Shown: in pieces, positions 20,760 to 30,726 of the stretch | Layout: the number at the start of each line of letters is the position of its first letter | Numbering within the stretch: position 1 is the first letter of the stretch | From: Schoenoplectus triqueter | Lineage: Eukaryota > Streptophyta > Magnoliopsida > Poales > Cyperaceae | Direction: 5' to 3' | Assembly: GCA_964058805.1 (NCBI GenBank) | Contig: CAXKVV010001329.1 | Span: 1-30,726 of the forward strand | DNA: 30,726 bases | Notes under the pieces: model-generated | Told to the model about the DNA's origin: nothing | What the model saw: only the letters and a program-made list of their open reading frames with translations | Databases searched by the model: none | Translations under genes and position numbers: made by a program

Positions 20760-21345
20760 TGAATTAAGGCCTCTTGTCCTAGGACAAACGATTTTATAGC
20801 CTGACTCGCTCAAACTCCTGTCGTGCAACTTTATCTAATTAATTTGGTCCGACAAACGATTTTATAACCCGTGGTCCTCGGACCCTCCGCCGCAACTATA
20901 TTGGCCCGCATATACGCTCATTGGCTCATTGATTGCTTTTAGATGTGACAATCGGTGAGTCAGGTCAGGTTCGGGTTCGGATCGGACGGGTCGGGTCAGT
21001 TTGACTTTCTAGAAGAAATCAGATTAGATTGGACCGGGTCAAGATCAGGTCGGACCGGGTCAATTTATATATTGTGTTTTTTCAGATCGTTGATAGATTT
21101 CGATTGGATTAAATGTCATTTGATCTCGGGTCAAGTCGAATTCGGATCAGATCGAGTCAGTTTAACTTTCTTAAAAAATTGGATCGGGTCGGGTTCAAGT
21201 CCGGACGGGTCGGACAGATTTTTCGGATCCGGTCGGGTTCTGCCAACTCTAATTGCTTCCTTTATTGCATTTCTTTAATTAGGGAGCTAGGTCATTTGGT
21301 AAATTTCCGTGATTACATCGGCATTTATATCATATTATAATGAAC
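20760..21345. repeat. Diverged duplicate of segments at 10.0 and 11.7-11.9 kb
   Basis: Positions 20760-20870 resemble 10008-10090. Positions 20905-20939 plus 21252-21345 resemble about 11790-11925, sharing ACGCTCATT, TTTCWTTAATTAGG and CAGCATTTAT/CGGCATTTAT. The duplicate is interrupted by the element at 20940-21251. At the 10-12 kb location the two halves are separated by about 1.6 kb of other DNA. Confidence 0.5.
20940..21251. mobile_element. GGTCGGGT-rich element with 8-bp flanking duplication
   Basis: The element starts TAGATGTGACAATCGG and ends TGCCAACTCTA; the ends are weakly inverted. The flanks ATTGCTTT (20932-20939) and ATTGCTTC (21252-21259) differ by one base. The related segment near 11815-11840 lacks it, which supports insertion. 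The 312-base interior is iterations of GGTCGGGT, GGTTCGG and GGATCGG. The open frames through it simply follow this repetition. It is probably a hAT-type non-autonomous element. Confidence 0.6.
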
Positions 21346-22091
21346 AAATGTGTTATAAGTTAATTAATAATAGGTAATTTGGCAGAATCGTTTTTTTTTT
21401 GTAACCTTAATTAGAAATTTCCCAATTAATAACCTGGTTACATAATGTACACTAGCATATATCTGTACATTTTCAGGCTACGGCGCTTGCACTGTTGGCT
21501 ATAATTTTTCTCTGCCAACCCATATGTTAGGTTTTAACATTTATCATTGCTGTGATAAATAATAAAGTTTGTTACATTGTCGCTGTTAAAAGACAATGAC
21601 TCGAATTTTGACAGTTTTATGGTCGGATATTCGTCATTCATCACAAATGAATATTGAGAACGTAGAATTAATCTCAGTACATAATTTCTAAATACGATCA
21701 AAGTCTACGAACGGTTCAACATAAATTTTCATTTGGGTGGGGGAATATTATATATTTCAATCGACGAGCACCCGTTGACATGCTTAATTAACTGAGCAAT
21801 TTTGATAATATTTAAAATAAAATAAAAATACAAATGATAGAATAGATATCTAGAAATAAACTCTTGAACTAAAACATAACCCGTGTTGCAAACTTCGACA
21901 TATATATATATCCATACCATGGATATCAACCTTAAAAGCACTCATGTAATATTCAGGTGTCATTATTTTTTTTCATCAAACAACATTAAATTTCATACTA
22001 GATATCAAATTTAATGAGTTTTTTATATAATATCTAATGACACAAAAGTTAAAAACACAGTTAATATATGAACTCCATACTTTGAACATAG
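21346..22091. other. AT-rich intergenic DNA
   Basis: No gene, RNA or complete element is recognised. The minus-strand open frame at 21729-21941 is low-complexity and unsupported. Confidence 0.5.
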
Positions 22092-22473
22092 TAAAAATAA
22101 CGTGAGTTTAATCTGATAGATATCTTTTATGAATTTAATTTGAAAAATACATTAATTTATCTTAAAATTTTGATATATTATACTCATTAATTTTTTTCAT
22201 GTGAGAGCTTTGTGGAATATAAAAATTTGAGGTGTTTAGATTTTTCTAAGTCATTATTTTTATTTTTTGAAAAATCAATTCTAAAAATAATAATAAAATA
22301 TTTAATATTTGTATATTATTTTAAAAATTAAAAACAGTGACTAAAAATATTTAAAACACTCTAAATTTTTGTATCTCATAAAGTTTTATATGAAAATTTA
22401 ACGAGCATAATAAATTAAAATTTAAAAATAATTTAATATATTTTTAAATTAAATTCACATCACGCCATCTTTA
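22092..22473. mobile_element. Fold-back MITE, family 1, old full-length copy
   Basis: The ends TAAAAATAACGTGA (22092-22105) and CACGCCATCTTTA (22461-22473) are worn versions of the family 1 termini. The arms carry recognisable family blocks (CATGTGAGAGCTTTGTGGAA, AATTTGAGGTGTTTAGATTT, CTAAATTTTTGTATCTCATA). Length is about 382 versus 373 bases for the copy at 174-546, but with far more substitutions. Confidence 0.7.
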
Positions 22474-22852
22474 CTCCTTCAAATATGACAATTTTGCCAA
22501 GTTTATAGTGCATAAAGTGCGAACAATTGCATCATTGCTCTCCATCAAATAAAATTCTGTGACCGCGCATCCATATACCTCCAGAATTTAATGTCGAGGA
22601 AGCTTATCCTTATTGTGGATTTCATATAGAGTACGTAGCTATTTAAATTCAAACCAGACAACCGTCGATCGATTTCATATTTCGGCTGGAGATGATGCCA
22701 AGGTTGGACATCAATTATGCACAGTGCTGTTTCATTCTGCGAAATGTGTACGGTTAAAAAACGAACAGTATTACGACCACTAAATGCTAGGATTTAGTTC
22801 ATGCACTGTACATCATTTAATTTATACATTTACTTTGGATCTCCTGCATGTG

Positions 22853-23001
22853 TTTTGCAGGAATTGACCTATGCAGAGTTTCAAAAAGGAAAAAGAAGTT
22901 TTAATGATATAACTGTTGCAATGAATAACATGTGGAAGCATTCAGAAAGCATGCATGGATTGCCGGCATATCATAATTTTCATCATGGATTCAGGATTTA
23001 A
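22853..23001 (+). other. Exon-like open segment, identity unknown
   Basis: A TTTGCAG splice-acceptor-like sequence (22853-22859) precedes an open frame to a TAA at 22999-23001. It reads ELTYAEFQKGKRSFNDITVA, then about 25 more residues including MNNMWKHSESMHG. Its residue mix is less AT-biased than other frames here. No upstream exon was recognised, so it may be a terminal exon of an unseen gene, a gene relic or chance. Confidence 0.25.
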
Positions 23002-23936
23002 ATCGGTAGAAAGAAGAAAATCATGGTATTTTCATGGGTTTTTATTTTTCTCATATATTTTTGACTGCGCTAGCAATGTACAGAATGCTTGTATGAATTT
23101 GCGCACAAAATCTGGGGTCCCCTAAGTAAAATAGTTGCTTTAATTTTAATGTCCTTTATTTACTTTTACTCTTAAAATTATTTTGTTAAATAACTGAGAA
23201 ATATAAAGAAAATCTTACTGAACAATTTTCCACCCCTTGATTTGAATTTATGGTTCAAAAACAAGTTCACGATGAATGATTTAGTTAAAATGAATGTATC
23301 ATTGTTTTAAATTGAACTCACAACTTGTTTTATATGAGGCTTGAATTCATACTAATTTTGCGGGTGGAGGTGTGGGTTATGAGATAAAAAAAATTAATAT
23401 ATAATGTGAGTTGTTATTGATTTATTTAAGAATTTATAAATGTCACTATACAAACTGAGACCGCAAAAGATTCAATAGCTAGCTAGTTTTACTGAATTGC
23501 AAATATGCACAATGTCTGTTATCTATTTGTCTAATTGATTTCAATATATATATGAGTTATGCGTTTATGGTATTAATCACCATAAATTCATTACATATAG
23601 ATATAGTACTCTGTAAAAGCATTTGACAGACGATATGTTAATATACACACAATGAAACATATATAGTTGAATTTTTATTTTAGTTTAGCCACGTTCAAAA
23701 AGCGAATTTTATTAAATTTTCATTACAAACAACATATGACGTGCATGAAAGTTAAATATTATTTATAGTATTCTACTTGAAATTTTACCGACGAGGAGAG
23801 AACGAATGGTTGTCAACAAATATAATATTTTTACTAGTGCATATGACACAAATCCTCATAGGTGGAGAGACAATAGTACTTTTAGTCCAATGTATTTTGC
23901 ATTATTACTTTTAAACTTATCTTAATTACATTATAT

Positions 23937-24070
23937 ATGCAGTTATGTTAAATTGATGCTAATTTAATTTAATTAAATATTGCTATTAGCTTGAAAGATT
24001 ATGCAGTTATGTTAAACAGATGTTAATTAAATAAAATAAAATAATATATTGCTATTAACTTTGAAAGATT
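23937..24070. repeat. Tandem duplication of a ~64-bp unit
   Basis: ATGCAGTTATGTTAAA begins copies at 23937 and 24001. Both end in TTGAAAGATT. The second is slightly longer because of an AT-rich indel. It is non-coding. Confidence 0.85.
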
Positions 24071-25500
24071 AAACTTTATCCTATCGGTTTTTGAACTTTT
24101 TTTTATCTATTATTATTTAAAAATAAAAAAATCTTACATGGGCGCACCCACAGAGAAATGAAATCACCTTACTTTAAACTTTAAAGGATGGAAAATAAGA
24201 TTATAATATTTTAATTTGGACCGTCATATTAAAATGATTAGATCAATTAATTTATCTAACGCATATTCTCAAGACGACGGGATACGTCTATCGTGTAAAT
24301 GTGTTCACTGTTCAGTTCATGTTTGATGCATAATCAATCTAAGCATGCATGTATGATATGACTGGTTACTGTCTCCGAGTTTCCTATTTTATTTGAGAAT
24401 GAATTATAATATATTGTACAGAGCATGCACTTGAATACGTGATTAGTTAACAGATCAAAGTTATAATATATTGCGAATTTTGATTCTGACCCAGCTCAAA
24501 CGCATATTATATTGTCAAGTAAAAGGCCCAGCCCTGGTTCGATTCATTTTCACATACGAAGCCTGGACTCTGCGCTGTCCATTTGGAGCTCAAGGCCGGA
24601 ACAAGCCTGTTAGAATCCTAGAATACTCCAGTTCAACTAAAATTAGCAACCCAGTGAGTCAGCTCTTGATCTTGGATGATAGCAAAGTGTTCAAGGGACA
24701 ATCATTTTAATCCTGCAACACAGAGGAAGAGGAGAGGGAGAAAAAATTGGAAGAGATGGAGATGACAGTAGACCTAGTATCAAGAAACGGAGCGTCTCCA
24801 TCGTCCATTTTAAAGGAACTGTGACTGAAGAACGCCATACAGACCAACTTTGGCGATGATTTTAATTTCTTTTTTCAAATTGTTTCCAGGTACTTTTGCT
24901 CTCTAATTTATTCACTGTTCAGCATACGAAATGAGCTACTAAGAAAACTCGTTTTTGAAGATTATAGATCTTTTTTGAAGCAAAGAATGTCCACTCAGTG
25001 GTATTAAAGATTGAGTTGGTTTTGTCAGTCAAAATTTAAATACGATCTACGCGTGTCAATTAAACGTTAATTGATTATTATATTAGTCTCTTTCAATTAA
25101 ACCTTACAAAATAATTTAATTTACTTAAATTCTCTTATTCTTGGTGAATCACATAATGTAGCATTCCTTGAAAAAAGAAATATAAAACCTAGAAAGATGG
25201 CTCAAATGTGGCCAAAGAGCAGATTGTATTCCTGCGAGCTTTTTATTAAATTAAATTGTTTTTCTTCAGGATCAACTTCAAATCTGTATTTATTTGTATA
25301 TTTTCAATTATTCCTGACAAAGCTTGCTAATAGTCACATCAACATACCTTCTTCTGTGTACTACAAATTGGGTGTTACTATACTGGATTGTGATGTCCAG
25401 TGTTTTATTGATTCTTCCTCCTAACGTTTATGTACTTGTCTTTGTTTGTTGTTTAAAAAAAAAGCCATGATATACCAGCCCTCCCTGTTTCTCTTCCAAT
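24071..25500. other. Intergenic DNA with possible gene debris
   Basis: Positions 24470-24900 are clearly less AT-rich. They include an open frame 24471-24710 that begins only at TTG and, at 24756-24824, a 22-codon frame MEMTVDLVSRNGASPSSILK(EL) preceded by a purine-rich GGAAGAGGAGAGGGAG leader. A pyrimidine tract ending CCAG lies near 24890, and a CTTCAG acceptor-like site precedes 25271. These could be pieces of a decayed gene. No family is recognised and no exon chain can be assembled. Confidence 0.3.
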
Positions 25501-26133
25501 AAAGTATCATATTTACCTTTTTTAACTCTTCTTTTATTTTATATTTACCTATCAACTCTTTAATATATAATATTTACATGTTAGCTCTTTAGATCATTTC
25601 ATATTTATCTACGAATTCAAATAAATAATATGAAATGAATTCATATATATTTAATAATTATTTTAAATATGTATATACTATTTAACTCTTAAAATCTTTT
25701 CATATTTATTTATAAAATTAAATTTATTTAAATCTAACTTGGAAAACATTATTTAATTTTTCCAACCTACCTAAAACTAAAGCGAACCGATCAAATCAAT
25801 TAGGTCAAGAAAAATTAATTAAATAATATCTACCTAATTGATTTAAATAAAATTAATTTATGAATAAATATAAAAAAAATTAAAGAGTTATAAGCTATCA
25901 TAAATAATTATTGGGTATATATAAAAATATTTTAAAAATTAAATATTTTACCGATGGATAATTAAAAAATACTGATATATTTGAGAGTTCATAGTTAAAT
26001 TTGAAAGTTTAAAGTGTTTAAGAGTATATTAGATATGTTAAGAATATATGGATAAATATGCAAGGATCTAAAAAGTGTTGATGAGGAAATATAAAATAAA
26101 AAAAGAGCTAAAGATAAATATGATATTAACTTT
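25501..26133. mobile_element. Long-TIR MITE-like element (~630 bp)
   Basis: The left arm begins AAGTATCATATTTACC at about 25502. The right arm ends GATAAATATGATATTAACTT at about 26132. On inversion the right arm continues to match the left through AACTCTTCTTTTATTTTATA versus the complement of TATAAAATAAAAAAAGAGCT. CATATTTAT motifs recur subterminally. It is non-coding, with no clear target duplication. Confidence 0.55.
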
Positions 26134-26606
26134 TTTTATAGATGTGATAAAACTTTACTCTTAGAGTCCGAAAAGTATTTTGGAGAGTGTAAAGAACATT
26201 CTCGATGAATCCTTGAAAATTTCTTTTCTACCTGGTCTCAACCTATATTCTTTGTTCATGCTCATCTGACAGTAATCAGAGCCTGGGATGCAACAAGCTT
26301 TTGGCAGGTAGCTTTTGGTAAATACAAGCTGAATGGAGAAGTGCCCGCATGAATGTGGGTTTATTGACTTAAACCATTGAATTCACAGCCATCTATTCAC
26401 GATTTGGTCAGCAGTGATTGAGCTAGTGCTTAATCCCGAGGTAGTTTCTATTCTATTAACAAATAGGTGCCTATATGAGCAGGGCTCACCAGATCGATTT
26501 CTGTTTGTAAACCCACTAACATGTCCGACTACAGGAGATGAAAGGTGCCGCCTGCACACGTTGTTCCCTTTTGTTAAAGTCTTAGTAGTCTTTAGTAAAT
26601 AGAATC
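26134..26606. other. Less AT-rich unassigned DNA next to the copia insertion
   Basis: Overlapping frames exist on both strands at 26383-26634, but neither gives a recognisable protein and one runs into the LTR. GAATC at 26602-26606 is the candidate 5-bp target-site sequence next to the LTR; its partner lies beyond the window. Confidence 0.4.
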
Positions 26607-27062
26607 TGTTGAGTATATTTAATAGTGGATACAATTTATATAGTGGTAGAGAGAAAAAATGGAGGAAACAAATAAGTTCTTATCTGAAAAACTCTTTGTA
26701 ATTATCTATTATATTATCTCTCTTGCATTGTCTTTCAAAGCAACAGATTACAACTCTATTTATAGAGCCAAAACATCAAAAGAAAACTCTAGAATTCGTA
26801 ATAAATATAAAAACAGAAAACTAAGCAGCCCAGTCAAATCTGATCTATCTCTATTAAAATTATCATAACTTTCTCTAGAAAACTCCAATCGACTTGAAAC
26901 TTGAACCATTAAAAACTAGACTTAAAGAGCTTTAAATCCATAGCTCATATGCCTAAAACAAGGTTCGGATGGTCTGTCAAAATTCATAATGAATCAGCCT
27001 TAAATTCTATTGACTGGACAACAAACTTCAAGAAAATATTAATTAAGTTTATATTTTCAATA
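26607..27062 (-). repeat. 3' LTR of the copia element
   Basis: The right end in element orientation is ...ATACTCAACA (the + strand starts TGTTGAGTAT at 26607). The left end follows the polypurine tract at 27062 (TATTGAAAAT) or, if the TG rule is applied, at 27059. Length is about 453-456 bases. If the boundary is 27062, the start reads TA where the mirrored end predicts TG, a likely point change. It contains a TATA box at 26757-26764. Confidence 0.75.
26757..26764 (-). promoter_or_regulatory. TATA box in the copia LTR
   Basis: The minus strand reads TATAAATA inside CTCTATAAATAGAG, about 300 bases into the LTR, a normal U3/R position for a plant copia promoter. Confidence 0.6.
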
Positions 27063-27071
27063 TCCCCTCTT
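27063..27071 (-). other. Polypurine tract
   Basis: The minus strand reads AAGAGGGGA immediately before the 3' LTR and seven bases after the RNase H stop codon. This is the standard plus-strand DNA primer site for an LTR element. Confidence 0.75.
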
Positions 27072-27075
27072 AAAC

Positions 27076-28296
27076 TTAATTATTTCTGGCTTGCATCCCG
27101 AGCAAATTCTTGAACTTGGTGAAGAGTTCTGCCGGTAGTGGTTTGGTGAATATGTCCGCCACTTGATCACGACTCACCACATGAGTCATCTCCACATCGT
27201 CATTCTTAACATGTTCTCGTATGAAATGAAAACGCACATCTATGTGCTTGCTCCTTTCATGATGCACCGGATTTTTCGCCAACTCAATTGCCGACTTGTT
27301 ATCCACTCGAATATTCGTCGCCTTCTCTTGAGAAAAGTTCATCTCCTTTAGTAACTTGCGTAGCCAAAGAGAGTGACATACGCAAGAAGATGCGGCAACA
27401 TACTCCGCTTCACATGTGGACAAAGTAACAATAGGTTGCTTCTTAGAGAGCCATGTAAATGCCGTGCTTCCCATGAAAAACACAAAACCCGAAGTGCTCT
27501 TCCGATCATCTAAATCTCCACTCCAATCACTATCGGAATATCCAACAAGATCAAACTCATTAGTATGAGAATAAAATAAGCCATGAGATAATGTACCTTT
27601 GACATAGCGAAGAATTCGCTTTATGGCTTTCCAATGCGTCATTTTTGGCTCCTCCATATATCGGCTCACCAAGCCAACTCCATAAGCAATATCCGGCCTT
27701 GTGCACGTCAAATAACGCAAGCATCCAACTAAGCTTCTATATAGTATTGCGTCAACCGTCTTTCCTTCATCATATCGAGACAATTTCGTCCCACTCTCAA
27801 CCGGAGTATTCACGGGATTACACTCATTCATCTTAAACTTCTTTAAAATCTCCTTTGCATACGCTTCTTGTGAAACAAAAATTTCAGAATTTTCTTGTCT
27901 CACTTCTAACCCCAAAAAATAAGACATGAGACCCAAATCGGTCATCTCAAACTCCTTTGTCATTTCCAACTTAAACTTCTCAATCATATCTCTATTATTT
28001 CCCGTAAAAATCAAATCATCTACATACAAGGCCACAAATAAAATATCATCTTTTTGTACCTTCAAATATAGCGCATGCTCATATGGGCATTGCACAAACC
28101 CATGCTCCTTGAAGTATGCATCAATTCGAGTGTTCCATGCCCTTGGCGCTTGCTTCAACCCGTACAATGCCTTCTTTAACTTCAACACCATGTGCTCTTT
28201 ATCAACTTTCACATAACCGGAAGGTTGCTCGATGTAGACTTCTTCTTCAAGCACTCCATTTAGAAATGCCGATTTCACGTCCATTTGAAAAATGCT
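27076..28296 (-). pseudogene. Copia pol, downstream segment: reverse transcriptase core and RNase H
   Basis: This segment is in the same frame as the upstream pol piece but separated from it by a TGA at 28297-28299. From the Met at 28284 it has 402 residues. Asp2 is in the first reverse transcriptase motif (MDVKSAF), and YVDD lies at 87-90. The RNase H acidic residues appear intact: D251 in YSDSDW, E292 in STCEAEY, D328 in RVDNKSA and D377 in QVADIFTK. It ends with TAA at 27076-27078, next to the polypurine tract. These domains normally copy the element RNA into DNA inside a cytoplasmic particle. Here they could be made only by readthrough of the stop. It is otherwise undamaged, so the break is probably recent. 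Confidence 0.9.
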
Positions 28297-30147
28297 TCAT
28301 TTGTTTTGAGCCGCCAACGAGATTAGTAGTCGGATTGTCTCCATTCTTGCTACCGGGGCAAACACCTCTTCATAATCAATCCCCGCCTTTTGCTTGTACC
28401 CTTTCGCTACTATTCTCGCCTTGTATCTTTCAACCTCACCTTGCGCATTCATCTTTTTCTTATAAACCCATTTAACACCAATCGGCTTGTGACCCTTGGG
28501 CAACGTCGTAAGTTCCCAAGTGTCGTTTTTCTCGATTGCTTTCATCTCCTCTTGCATAGCGGCTTGCCACTTTTCATCTTTTACGGCTTGCTCGAATGTG
28601 ATGTCCTCCGCATCCGCCAAAAGACACACCAAATGCAATTCACTTGTCGCCTCGTATATTTCTCGCAAATTCCTTGTCTTTGGTGTCCTTGGCTCATCTT
28701 CATCATCGGATAAAGGTGAAGATGGTTCGGCTTGTGATGTTGTCGATGTAGTTGTGCTTGTCGGTGTAGAGATAATTGTTGATGTCGCTTCTTTTCTTTC
28801 TTCATGAGACATCTCCTCCATGAAACTCCAATTCCACATGCTTTCTTCATTGACCTGCACATCACAACTCACATGTACCTTTTTAGTAAGCGGATCATAA
28901 AGATTGTACACCTTAGATTTCTTATCATAGCCAATAAAAATCAGCTTCTTGCTCTTGTCATCAAGTTTTGTGCGCTTTTGATCTGGAACGTGAGCATAAG
29001 CCACACTTCCGAACACCTTCAAATGAGCTACTGATGGCTTCACACCGCACCATGCTTCTTGTGGGGTAATATTCTCCAAACTTGCCGTAGGACATCGATT
29101 TTGCAAATAAACCGCACACCTCACCGCTTCAGCCCAAAATTCCTTCGGCATATTTTTGCTTTTTAACATGCTTCGAACCATGTCGAGTATGGTCCGATTT
29201 TTTCTTTCCGCCACTCCATTTTGTTGAGGTGAATAAGGGGCTGTTAAGAACCTTCTAATACCTTTTTGTTCACAAAAATTCACAAACTCCTTTGATGTAA
29301 ATTCACCGCCTCTATCGGATCTCAAAGTTTTTATGCATTCACCACTTAAGTTTTCAACAAGCACCGTAAACTTCTTAAAAATAAAAAATGCTTCAGATTT
29401 CTCCTTTAAAAAATATATCCAAGTTCTTCGAGAAAAGTCATCAATAAAGGTAATAAAGTACCGGTGTTTACCAAGTGAATTAGGGGTTATTGGGCCACAA
29501 ATATCGACATGAACCAATTCAAGCACCTTCTTTGCACGATAACTTGCTTCTTTTGGAAAAGAGTTCCTTGGGTGCTTTCCTAACACGCAACCTTCACATA
29601 ATTTGTCACTATGATCTATGTGTGATATATTTTTCACCATTCTTTTATTTGATAATTGTCTCAAACCACCAAAATTAAGATGTCCAAACCGTAAATGCCA
29701 CAACCAAGTTATATCTTCTACACATGCCTTTAAACACCTTGCTTGAACATTCACCAAATTCAACTTAAACATACAGTTTTTGGTCATTTCTACTTGGGCT
29801 AGCAACCGATTATCTTGGTCTCTCAAATAAAGTGTTCTTTCTTTCATAAAAACCGTGTAACCACGTTCTAACAATTGCCCCAAACTCAAAATATTACTCT
29901 TCATATCCGGCACATAATAAACATTCGAGATAAACCTCTCATTTCTATCTTTACACTGAATAAGAATTTCACCTTGGCCTTTAACTTTCACTTTTGAGGC
30001 ATCTCCAAATGATACATGGCCTTCTACAATCTCCTCTATCTTGGTAAACATGTGCTTGTAGCCACACATATGATTGCTTGCACCGGTATCCAAATACCAC
30101 ACCGACTCGTTGTTGGAGTCGGCCTCCTTGCTTGCTAGTAATACCAC
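28297..30147 (-). pseudogene. Copia pol, upstream segment: protease, integrase, start of reverse transcriptase
   Basis: The open segment has 616 residues from the GTG at 30147, which is a frame edge and not a true start. The protease active site is DTGA at 20-23. The integrase zinc-binding residues are H151, H156, C184 and C187. The catalytic triad is D215, D278 and E314, with 35 residues between the last two, as expected for this family. An acidic, Ser/Thr-rich linker lies near 454-490. Reverse transcriptase begins near 540 and is cut by TGA at 28297-28299, where copia proteins usually have Trp (TGG to TGA is a single change). The frame is -1 relative to gag. Confidence 0.92.
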
Positions 30148-30726
30148 ACCATCACCTCCTTTCTCTTTTTTTTCTCATCATCTTTCTTTTCATTGTAATA
30201 ACACTCCGCTGCATAATGACCATACTTTTTGCAAGAGTAACATTGAACATTGTACTTACTTGATCTTCCTCTTCCTCGACCTCGGCCTCCGCCGTATGAG
30301 ATCGATTGGTTCTTCTCTTCATTGTTCTCTTCTTGTCCTCTACCACGGCCTCTACCGCGGCCTCTACCTCGACCTCTAAACCCACCACGGCCTCTTCCAC
30401 GACCACCTTCACCGTTTCCCAGCTTGTCTTCTTTTAGTGTTATCTTAGCTTGAAGTGCTTCCTCTAACACCTCTTGCTTTTTCTTTTTCTTTCTTTGTTC
30501 ATGTGCCTCTAAGGAACTTGAGAGCTCATCCACCGTCATTTCTGTCAAATTCTTAGACTCTTCTATGGCACACACAACATTCTCAAAATCATTAGTTAAT
30601 GACCTTAATATTTTCTCTACTACTCTATTTTCATTTATCTCTTCACCATTTCTTTTGAGTTGGTTCACCACCATTTCTACCCGTGTGATATAATCCGATA
30701 CACCTTCCGACTCTTTCATTCTTAAA
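30135..30726 (-). CDS. Copia gag, C-terminal part (runs off the window)
   Basis: The frame is open to the window edge, so the first Met at 30719 is internal and the true start is outside. Over the 194 residues from that Met, positions 1-75 resemble the alpha-helical capsid-type domain of copia gag. A basic stretch follows (76-81), then an RG-rich linker (107-128 and 145-152). The zinc knuckle is CX2CX4HX4C at C160, C163, H168 and C173. Gag forms the particle, and the RG region and knuckle bind RNA. The frame ends with TAG at 30135-30137, 13 bases inside the pol open segment and in a different frame. Copia elements usually have one continuous gag-pol frame, so this is unusual or damaged. Confidence 0.88.
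   Translation of the reverse strand, partial: LRMKESEGVSDYITRVEMVVNQLKRNGEEINENRVVEKILRSLTNDFENVVCAIEESKNLTEMTVDELSSSLEAHEQRKKKKKQEVLEEALQAKITLKEDKLGNGEGGRGRGRGGFRGRGRGRGRGRGRGQEENNEEKNQSISYGGGRGRGRGRSSKYNVQCYSCKKYGHYAAECYYNEKKDDEKKKRKEVMVWYY
30166..30173 (-). other. A8 run at the gag-pol frame change
   Basis: In element orientation, gag codons read GAG AAA AAA AAG, containing the heptamer A AAA AAG in the phase of a classic -1 slippery site. The pol frame is -1 relative to gag. It opens only after a TGA just upstream, so the two frames overlap for about 40 bases that include this run. Loss of one A from an A9 run explains the same arrangement and is the simpler reading. Confidence 0.6.

Larger units (their letters stand above)
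26607..30726 (-). mobile_element. Ty1/copia LTR retrotransposon, 3' part, truncated by the window edge
   Basis: In minus-strand order the window holds gag (C-terminal part), protease, integrase, reverse transcriptase, RNase H, polypurine tract and 3' LTR. Integrase before reverse transcriptase defines the copia order. The lineage looks Tork/Tnt1-like from the RGRG-rich gag and the pol text, but this is a judgement by eye. The element carries one premature stop and a gag-pol frame difference, so this copy is probably defective. The 5' LTR, primer-binding site and first part of gag are outside. Confidence 0.93.

Noticed and set aside
20955..21340. Gly/Ser/Arg-rich frames of 75 and 107 codons
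   Set aside because: They are translations of GGTCGGGT repetition inside an inserted element.
24537..24546. GGTTCGATTC, resembling a tRNA or SINE B box
   Set aside because: No matching A box at the proper distance, no cloverleaf and no A-rich tail or target duplication were found.
28581..30453. Open frames on both strands overlapping the copia gag and pol
   Set aside because: They are shadows of the minus-strand coding frames, which carry all the expected motifs.

Overview
This window reads as nuclear DNA of a flowering plant, probably a eudicot. It is strongly AT-rich and crowded with dinucleotide microsatellites and small non-autonomous DNA transposons. It holds one intron-split gene for a secreted, proline-rich, cell-wall-type protein and the 3' part of a plant Ty1/copia retrotransposon. 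I saw no bacterial or organellar gene organisation, tRNA, rRNA or CRISPR array. The species cannot be named from the sequence.

Layout. Positions 1-149 are a near-identical, gap-free copy of 7228-7376. Positions 171-2780 are a packed cluster of fold-back (palindromic) MITEs, some intact and some truncated or chimeric, set in (TA)n tracts and interrupted by a CACTA-type end at about 2260-2489. Positions 2955-7230 are gene-poor, with a degenerate hAT-like element (4054-4233) and another fold-back MITE (6766-7077). The one convincing host gene is at 7900-9582: a TATA box, an exon encoding a signal peptide, a 738-bp phase-1 intron, and an exon encoding extensin-like Pro-rich repeats followed by a Gly/Asn-rich tandem repeat.

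Positions 9.6-14.1 kb are AT-rich, with a possible CACTA end (10863), a hAT-like element (12038-12475) and a truncated sister (12889-13128). Positions 14.2-15.35 kb are an LTR-like repeat block. It holds two tandem 234-bp copies of a TATA box followed by a hairpin, in which one base pair differs by a compensatory change, and then three tandem copies of a ~180-bp monomer. Positions 16407-16571 are a small hAT-type MITE with a perfect 8-bp target duplication. Positions 18.67-19.07 kb are an array of nested short inverted repeats resembling CACTA subterminal DNA. It is followed by a MITE half-arm and a separate 27-bp stem-loop. Positions 20940-21251 are a GGTCGGGT-rich element with 8-bp flanking duplications, inserted in a segment whose diverged, uninterrupted relative lies near 11.8 kb.

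Positions 22.0-26.6 kb hold a diverged fold-back MITE, short exon-like open frames of unknown identity, a 64-bp tandem duplication and a ~630-bp long-TIR element. Positions 26607-30726, on the minus strand, are a copia element: 3' LTR, polypurine tract, RNase H, reverse transcriptase, integrase, protease and the C-terminal part of gag. Its pol is broken by a single in-frame TGA, and gag and pol are in different frames across an A8 run. The 5' LTR, primer-binding site and start of gag lie beyond the window.

There is no operon-like cooperation between genes. The biology is one secreted-protein gene in a transposon-dense neighbourhood. The least explained signals are the repeat protein itself, the microsatellite-embedded MITE cluster, the duplicated TATA-plus-hairpin module and the 19.4-kb stem-loop.
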